A stretch of DNA of 64,000 nucleotides from Cheiracanthium punctorium (Eukaryota; Arthropoda; Arachnida; Araneae; Cheiracanthiidae), in assembly GCA_038373885.1 (NCBI GenBank), contig JAWZYV010016058.1, forward strand, positions 1,860,001 through 1,924,000. Direction: 5' to 3'. Positions 22,501 to 31,500 of the stretch are shown here, in pieces. The notes under the pieces are model-generated. The model searched no databases. It was not told the origin of the DNA and saw nothing but the letters and a program-made list of their open reading frames with translations. The position numbers and the translations under genes are program-made. Position 1 is the first letter of the stretch. Each line of letters starts with the position of its first letter.

Positions 22501-25500
22501 AATTTGGAGACAATTGATTTCAGCTAGTTTGGCACCATATAATAACTCGGGCAATGTGGATTTCAAAAAAAAGCTTTTTCGATCCACCCTATTGTACTCC
22601 TCTTTTTTTCGTTGCAATCTACTGGGTAATGTAGTTACAGGTTCACCCAAACAAAACATTAAGGTCTATGGACATCTTCAATACATTGAAAGTCAATGGT
22701 CAATTATTGTATGGGTCATGTCCAAAATTTAGTAACTGTCGCCACGCTTGGTAACTTTTGGCTAAATATCACCAATTTTAACACCTAAAGTAAGTTTCCA
22801 AAAGTGAATCAAGCTTGGCGATGCTCTTCCGTTTGGCGATATAATGCCAATATCTGAATAAAGTGCATCAAAAATTTCTGTAATGTAATAGACGTACAAG
22901 GAAGTCATGTGGTGTACGCATCAGATTTTTTATTCAATGCTAATTAATAAAAGTATTGTATGTGCTTAACACACTTTGAAGCCTAATCATAATAATAAAC
23001 CTAAAAGTATGGCTGAAAATCTGCGTAGTTATGTATTGTTTAATTATAACTGATTCTTGAAAAGTTGTAATGTGTCGAGACTTGAGTGGTTTATTAAATA
23101 AACGAATCATCTGTTTTGCGTCTTTTGTTTAAACAGAACATCAAAACGAACTTTCCAATCCACCAACCACCGTGATAGCTGAATTAAAAGATAATCAGAT
23201 TGTGGATAAGAAAGCCAAACGTCGATTTAACCCTTCAATGCATGGCGATGCATATATGAATCATACCAACTTTTACCGAATTTTGCTTTAAAAAATTCAC
23301 AAAACAGACGGTTTTCTGGGCTGATTTTTATCTTCATACATCCATATTGATATGTAACTGTCATTTTCCCCAGTAAATGGCAGTATTTAGCAGCACTTGT
23401 TATTGAATTAGCGCCAAATGTTTAAATCTTATTTCTGTATTTTCAATGATCTTGTCAAGTGGTTGCTGTTCTTCACTTCGACTTTAGAGACCTGTAAAAT
23501 TTACTATATATAGCTCAAGGTATTTATTTTTCATTTCTATGTTTAGATTTAACCAAAGAATTATGTTTATGTGAAAATTTTCAATTTTTTTTGTTTGATT
23601 CAAATATGCATCAACATGCATTTATGAATAGGCTTCACTACAGAGAGCAGTTTGATGCATTTATGAATCAGTTTACAATTTGGGCAGAATTTATAATTAT
23701 AAGATCTCATAATACCTTTTATTTCAAGCTAATTTTTAAATCGCACCTACCCATTCATTATTTACATGCAATGTTGGTATTAGGTACATAAAACATTATG
23801 TAATGTATACTGTTTGTATGAAAAATTTCTAAATTTTTTTTTATAATCATGTTAATTCAGCAGGTAATTAATTGCTTTTACAAGTAAAGAATTGGCTAAT
23901 AAATACTATTTAACTGTTTTTTAACTTTATTATAATCATCAGTATCTAATAATAAATCAAATGTATAGAGAAACATATCATTTCAAAAGTATTTAATCCC
24001 ATATAGCATTTTTTAAAATTATAATTGCGCTATTGCTAACAAAGTAATATATATATATATTTATTTATTTATTATATATATTTATTTATTTATTTATTTA
24101 TTTATTTATTATATATATATTTATTATATTATATTATATTATATATATATTTATTACATTATATTATATATATATATATATTTATTTATATATTTACATT
24201 TCAAAATTCCTTTATTTACAATTTGTAATATTTATAACTATACTAAGTACTATTTTCCTGTTTCTTTAATTCTATTATAATCATCATTGTCTAATAATAA
24301 ATAAAATGTATGGAGAAAGATAGCATTTCAAAAGTATTAAATCCTATATAGCATTTTTTTAATTATTATTGTGCTATTGCTAACAAAGTAAAATATATTT
24401 TTTTTTAATGTGAAGTTCTTGTCGACCCAAAACATTTTTATCTACCAAAACACTATTATCGATCCAAAAACATGGAACTTTAAACAGCAGTTAACATGGA
24501 ACGTTAAACAGCATGGAACTTTAACAGCAGTGACTAAGTTGTCACTAGTTTTGAGCAGAGGTATACCATATGGTGGATGTCATGTTTATCACATATGGGT
24601 TTAAACATATGGGGAGCGTAGATTTGCTTGATAGTCATATAGGGAGATATAAAATAACTCTGAGATCAAGAAAGTGGTACATGAAACTGTTTTATCACTT
24701 CTTAGACCTTGCACTCATAAATCCGTGGCTGCTATATAAGAGTTTCAGAAAAAAAATGGAGCAGACCCCAATGATTTGTTAAAACTAGCCGCCTTTCGAT
24801 GTGAGCTTGCAGTCGTGTATATGTCGAATGGGTGAAAGTTCTGTTGTGAAGCGGGGAAGACCCAGTAGCCTTTTACAGAAGAATGAATACAATGTGAAAA
24901 GGCAAAGATGTCCTGCAGCGTATGTTCCTCCAACATGTGTTCCACAGGACAAAACTGAACATATGCCAGTATGGAATGAAAACCGCACTCGCTGTTAAGT
25001 GCCAACTTGCAAGTTCCAAACATTTATTGGATGCGAAAAGTGTGCTGTAGCATTATGTCTAACAAGGACAGAAATTGTTTTAAAATTTTTCATTCAACAT
25101 AAATTTGACAGTAATGAATGTATCAAGTACAAAGTATGTGGCATGTCATTTTTCTGATTTTATTTATTCTGTTATTGTCATTTTTTCTGTTAACAATTTT
25201 ACTAATTAAATTTAATTAAAAATTTAAATTAAAATCAATATCTTTTGAAAACAATAATTAAGTGTTTTATGCCAAATTTTATCAATTATGTGATAGTAAA
25301 TAATTTTTTACTGTGACTCGCATTTTAGCGCTAAATGCATGACGATTCATATATGCATCAAACCTAAAATTTCAAAAAATAATCAATAAAAATAGTTAAA
25401 TATTTTTTAAAATATTTTTTCACATGTATTTAAGCCATGATATTGAAGAAAAAAATGTTTGGTAAAAATATAAAAAATCATGCATTGAAGGGTTAAGGTT

Positions 25501-28500
25501 GATCAATGCCCACAGCGCACCATGCGGTAAACGCACAAATTAAATATGTAAGGCCGAAGGTTCTGTCATCAATTACAGCAATTTCCAAGGGGAAAGGAGG
25601 GGGGTATCAATAACCATTAATTGTTCCTAATTTTTACATAGTCTAAATTGTAAAAGAAATTTAACATCCATACATCGTATACAAGACAAGCCTTATAGAT
25701 TCGTGTAGTCAAATCAACACCGAGCTAACTTCCCGTAGAGCATTAACAAAACAAAAACTAACAGAAAATTTCGTAAAAATCGCTTTCATATAAATAAAGT
25801 GGGAAAGAATCTGATACTTTTTATCAAATGGTAGATGAACATGAAATATTTCACTGTCATTAAGTTCAAAACTCGCACTTATGTAATGGTTATCGGAAGT
25901 TATTTTGTGATTATGTAAGCATTGCATAATATTATCTACTCGCGTATCAATTTTCGTTTTCGACAGAGGAGATATAAGATATTTTAAGTATTTCCAATTT
26001 AAATAATTTGTATATATGTCCAGATAATTTTATCAATCATTGTACCTTAACTACATGTAGCAAACTACATGTACAAGCAATGAGTGATAGTTCATACAGA
26101 ACATGTAACATCTGATGAAATTTTTCTTTAATGAGCTTAATATTTACACAAAATTTCGCTCATGTTGCGAGTTATTAATTACAAAATGCGAAACCAATTC
26201 GATTTATGTATTTGCAACTATAGAATTTCATAAAAACATTTCTGTAAAATGTGTGTATTAGTATCATTATAATAATTATTTTGTAAGTAGTTACAGTCGA
26301 TTGTAATCTTTCCGAAGTCCAGTTGGATAGGAATTCAACTGCCTACATCTACAGAATCTATATAGCCGAACCAGGGGCGTAGCCAAGGGGGGGGGGGGGG
26401 GGTTAGGGGGTCATAACCCCCCATGAAAAATTTCTGGCGACGCCCCTGAGCCGAACCTATAAATTTATAAACATTTTTTTTTCCAGATAATTCTGAAATT
26501 GTTTCACCAGAGCATTCTGAACATCATCACCATAATTTTCCTATGACAGAATTCCTCATCTTATGTGGTTTCTTCTTCGCATACGTATTACAAGAGGCCA
26601 TCTTTTTCCTCCTAACAAAATTTCAGAGAATACAGACAGATGCCACCGACATACGCGTGAGAAGGTTCTGCACCTGCGCAAAGAGGCACACAGAATGCAG
26701 CCGCACTTTCAAGGACGCCAGGCCGGATCAGACTCTTTTCAGAGGAGAGAAGAATTTAACGGAGTCTGGGTACATTACAAATCCTACGAATGCTGCCTCA
26801 AACATGTAAGTTTATTTAAAACTAATGATAGCTTTGTCAATAACTCACATAAATGTATAAAAATTCATGCGTTATTGGCAAAGTTCTTTATTAGTTTTAA
26901 CCATTTAACACCAGTTTTTCGGTGTTTCATTATAAGTTTAGTAATGATCCTGCCGAATTAGTTGTTAATTTCATTTGCTAAATAATTTTTGTTATTATAT
27001 GTATCGTTTTTATGAGAACAGTACCCCAGTACCTCTATAAAATGTTTTGCCCAATCTTCCTTACTTAAATGATAGCTATTATTTATTACTATCCGCCTCT
27101 GGCGACCAGTTGGTTCGCCATCTTAATAAATCTTGTGTTTCTCACCTGCTTCCATGGCACCGAAATATCTCTGAATGGAATTTAAAATTAAGATGGTTAC
27201 AAACATGGGCCCTAGGGTAAGTGGCGCCCCCTGCTAATGTATAAGAGACGCCCCTTTTTGTGCTCTACTTAGTTTTGGAGATCGCCATGATGCCCTTTCG
27301 AAGCCGGTGCCCCGATGCGATGATTAACTTGCTTACCGTGTCGGGCCGCCCCTGGTTACAAAAATAAGATGGTTTAATGATAAAAACCTGCAAAAAGGTA
27401 CAAATTATTTCGCCCTACATTACACGCCCTATATTAATTGGGTAAGAGCTTCTAGATATATCGGTCGTTATCAAAAAACGGAAAGGGAAAAAAAAAGTAA
27501 GAAAATCTGAAACACTTTCAGATTTAAAATACGCACTAAAGTACTATATATTAAAAGCGTGTCATAATCCATGCGTCTTCCCTATTTTCTTTCCTTATTC
27601 CATTAAGTTGGAAAGTAGGGATGGACGCGAGACCACGAGACGAAACGAGACTTCTCGCGGTCTCGCACTTTGACGAGACGAGACCACGGGGTGCGAGACG
27701 ATATCACGGGTCAGGTATCGCGCGAGACCGCGAGACCAGTCTCGTGGTCTCGCGTTAGAATAGGCAAAGATGGTTGTGGCCGGTATTTTAAAATCTTAAA
27801 TACATTAGACATAGGTGTACATTAGACATAGAAAGGGGAAAAGCCGTGCAGAAAAATGCATAATTCGAACTGAATGAAAGTTCCAAAAACTTATTTTTTG
27901 TTTGTTTGTGTAACATGTATTTCGGATTTGTGTGCTTGGCCCTTTACCGCTAATAAATCCACGTCAGAAGGAAAAACTTCTGACGTGGATTTATACGTGG
28001 ATTTTCTTACAAATTTCAGGTGATTTTATTTATTAAAAACTGTGTATTCTATAAGTTTGCGCCATAGTTGACGGCTTTGTAAAAAAAAGTTCAATTGTAT
28101 TCTTTATTTTTTTTTAAATAAAAGATAGGGTTTTCTTTTTGTATATTATAGGAACAATGTTTTTTTCGCTCTATAAAAAGTAGCCTGTTTGTTAATTCAG
28201 GGCTTTAACTGTCTTTATTTCAAATTTCGTCCGACTCCGTCAAATCATTTCAGCGTGAAAGAGTAACAAACATACATAAAAACATTGACATTTATAATAT
28301 TATTAGTAGGATTTATAAAGAACATTCTTAGCTTTTGCTGGATTAGCTTTTCTGAGTTACTTACTGGGTACAGTTCTAGACATACAAAAATCAAAAATGT
28401 AATCAGTACACCAAAGTTTTATCTTATAAATAAAAATGAAATTCTGTTTGTTTCTTTGTTTGTTTGTTTGTTTGTTTGTGGATTTGAGTTGTATACAAAT

Positions 28501-31500
28501 CCACAAAAATGGACCTATCAGCCTGAAATTTTGCACAGATATGTAAAATAATATAGAATAAATCATAGTCCACTTTAAAACTTTGAAAGTCCACCCGTTC
28601 CCGGAATTTAAGAGATTTTTTATGTTCTCCACGCAAAAAGCTTTCCGTAATTGTAACCCCTGTAGTGAAAAAATTGTGAAATAAGGATCGTGGTTGCCAT
28701 GTGTGGCGATTTTGCCGAATAAGATGTTTTAAATTCTCAAAGTAAAAATAAAAGAATAATAATGATTTTTTTTTTGTTAGTTTATATTCGTAAGGTTATA
28801 TTTTTTTTAATTATAATATCGTGTGCATGGGAAATCGGAGCAGGAATGAAATGTTTTATACGCAAAACAATAAGAATTGAAGATTTCCGAGGCTAATATG
28901 TTAAAAATTTTTAGTTTGGCGAAAAAATAAAATGGCTCAAATGCCGAGAAAGTGAGTTCTAGGGTTTGCACAGTTTCCGGCTTGGCGAATTTACTGAGAT
29001 CTTAAGGAAACGGATTTTTGAAAACAAGTGCAAAGGTTTTATTAGAATACAGCGTTAAATTTTAATGATCCCTGCGAAAATAATGCAGTTATTAAGGGAT
29101 TTCAAGCGATCTATCTTCAGCATTCTCGCGATTTTGAGGAGGATTCTAACGCTTGGCGCTATTTATCGTAATTTAATCGTCTGCTATTTGGGTTATATAC
29201 ACCTGCGTATAAGTTTTTGAAATTTTCATTCAGTTGGAATTGTGCATTTTTCTGAGCAGCTTTTCTGCATCTAATGTATTACATCCAGAAAAAAGGATGT
29301 TAGAAATATCAATTTTAATTTTGTTTATAATCACACTCATGAATAATGATACACTTTCCAACTTAATGAAAGAAGGAACGAAAATAGGGAAGACCCATGG
29401 ATTATAACTCTTTTTATATATAGCACTTTAGTGCGTATTTAAAAATCTGAAAGTGTGTCAGATTTTCTATGATTCTAGCGCTTGGCGCAATTTAATGAGA
29501 GGGTATTTTTAAAAACAAGCGTAGGTTATCTTATAAATAAAAATGAAATTCTGTTTGTCAATTTGTTGATTTGGGTAGTATACAATTCCACAAAAATGGA
29601 CCTGTCAGCCTGAAATTTTACACAGATATGTAAAATAATATAGAAAAAAAAAAAATATTAGAAAGTATCCTAACTAATATTAAAATATTCAGCCTTCAGC
29701 TGAAATTAGTTTCCCCTCCGCTAAAGAGGTTTTTTGACAGAACCTTTTAATTTGTATTGGCAGCCATGTACAGGATGTATTTGCATGTAAATCAAACGGG
29801 GAGAAACCAACCGTTCTTCCAGTGGTGTCAAGTATTTTAAACAATCCGGTATTTCGGGGAATTCGAAGCCATTGCTTATAGCTAATTCTGGTATTGTCAA
29901 TTTAATCAAACAATCGTAACATGTTTTGCAAAATTTGCCAATATCATCGATATCTTTGTAAAAGACTAGTTTTATAAAGTCCGTTGTCGCTCCTTTGGAC
30001 AGTAAAGTTGTTTTGGAATGGGTTCTTATTGACTTTTTGAACCACAGTCGATCACAACAATAGCATTGGTGGATTGGACCATCAGCAACAGCTTCGAAAA
30101 ATTTCTCAGCTAATTTACGAAATTCTAGTTCTTCACACCTTACATTTAGATCAGTATCTGTTCTTGGTCTTTTCGATGGTATATCTAGACAGAGTCGTAA
30201 ACGTTTTCTGTCTTGTCTTCTGGATTTGGATTCCGCTTCTTGAGCACGAAAATCTGGATCTTCCCTTTTTCTTTGCATAAATAGACGGTTAGTTTCACGA
30301 TGACTTTCTTCCGGATTAGACAACTGGCGAGGACGGCCAGCGCGGCCTTGAACAACAGTCCCGGGTATATTCTTCTGATATTTAACGATGTAATACTGAA
30401 CAGTAGAGCGTGAAATACCAAGCCTACGAGCTATTTCACACTGATCCCGCAAAAATGAAAATTTTAGAAATGCCACGACAGAACACCACCACTTGCTCCG
30501 AGGAGGGACAAAAGTTTGAACGCGACTCTGGAAACAAATCCAAGTTCTGAAAAATGAAATCGGAACCTCGGGAACTTGACAGCCAGTCGCAGACGCTCTG
30601 ACAAAATCTTACAGTTTCCCCTTTTGTTTCATCTGACGTTACTTTGAAATTTTTCAAGTATCCATTATTCCAATCATGTGTCGAATCTTTGTGTGTTTCA
30701 AATTTCCGTGAGATCTGTAAGATTTTATTTACTATCAATTATCATCCACGACTTTTTTCGTCTGCCCAAAACTATTACCCTCTTTAGCGGAGGGTAATAA
30801 ATGATAGTCCACTTTAAAACTTTGAAACTCCACTTAAAAACGTTTTCCTCCTGAAGGGTTCTCTTAATTTCCGTTCCCGGAATTTAAGAGATTTTTTATG
30901 TTCTCCACGCAGAAAGCTTTACGTAATATTAACCCCTGTAGTGAAAAAAGTGTGTGAAATAAGCATCTTGGTTGCCATGTGTGGCGATTTTGCCGAATAA
31001 AATGTTTTAAATTCTTAAAGTAAAAATAGAAGAATAATAATGATTTTTTTAGTTTATTTTTTTAGGTTATTTATTTAATTATATATCGTGTACGCATAAG
31101 AAATGAGAGCAGGAATGAAATGTTTTATACGCAAAACAATGAGGATCGAAGATATCCGAGACTAATATGTAATTTTTTTTAGTTTGGCGAAAAATAAAAT
31201 GGCTGATAGGCCGATTTTTAGAGTGTGAGTTCTAGCGGTTTGCACAGTTTTAGGCTTTTTGGCTCAATTTACTGAGAGCTTAAGGGAATAGCATTTTTGA
31301 AAACAAGTGTATAGGTTTTCTTAGAATACAGCATTAAATTTTAACTATCCGTGCAGAAATAATGCAGTTATTAGGGCATTTCAAGCGATGTAGCTTCAGA
31401 ATTCTCGCCAATTGAGTACATTGATTTAACTTAGGGGAAATCCGCCAAATTTCAGAAAATTGATGGCCCTGCAGTGTATCACTTCTTGAATGTGCGAATA

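Larger units (their letters stand above)
23231..25492 (+). mobile_element. piggyBac element relic, 2262 bp
   Basis: Flanked by TTAA at 23227-23230 and 25493-25496. The ends are CCCTTCAATGCATG and CATGCATTGAAGGG, a perfect 14-bp inverted repeat. Subterminal phrases with GATGCATATATGAATCAT-like sequence occur near the left end and the complement CGATTCATATATGCATC near the right end. Only the 3' third of the transposase remains. The missing part is replaced by AT-rich DNA with a direct duplication (about 23940-24050 and 24286-24395) and a microsatellite. Confidence 0.9.

Noticed and set aside
24745..25023. 92-codon minus-strand frame
   Set aside because: It lies opposite the piggyBac transposase C-terminal relic and is explained by it.
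28440..28478. (GTTT)n run considered as a telomere-like repeat
   Set aside because: It is a simple microsatellite inside the Helitron 5' region.
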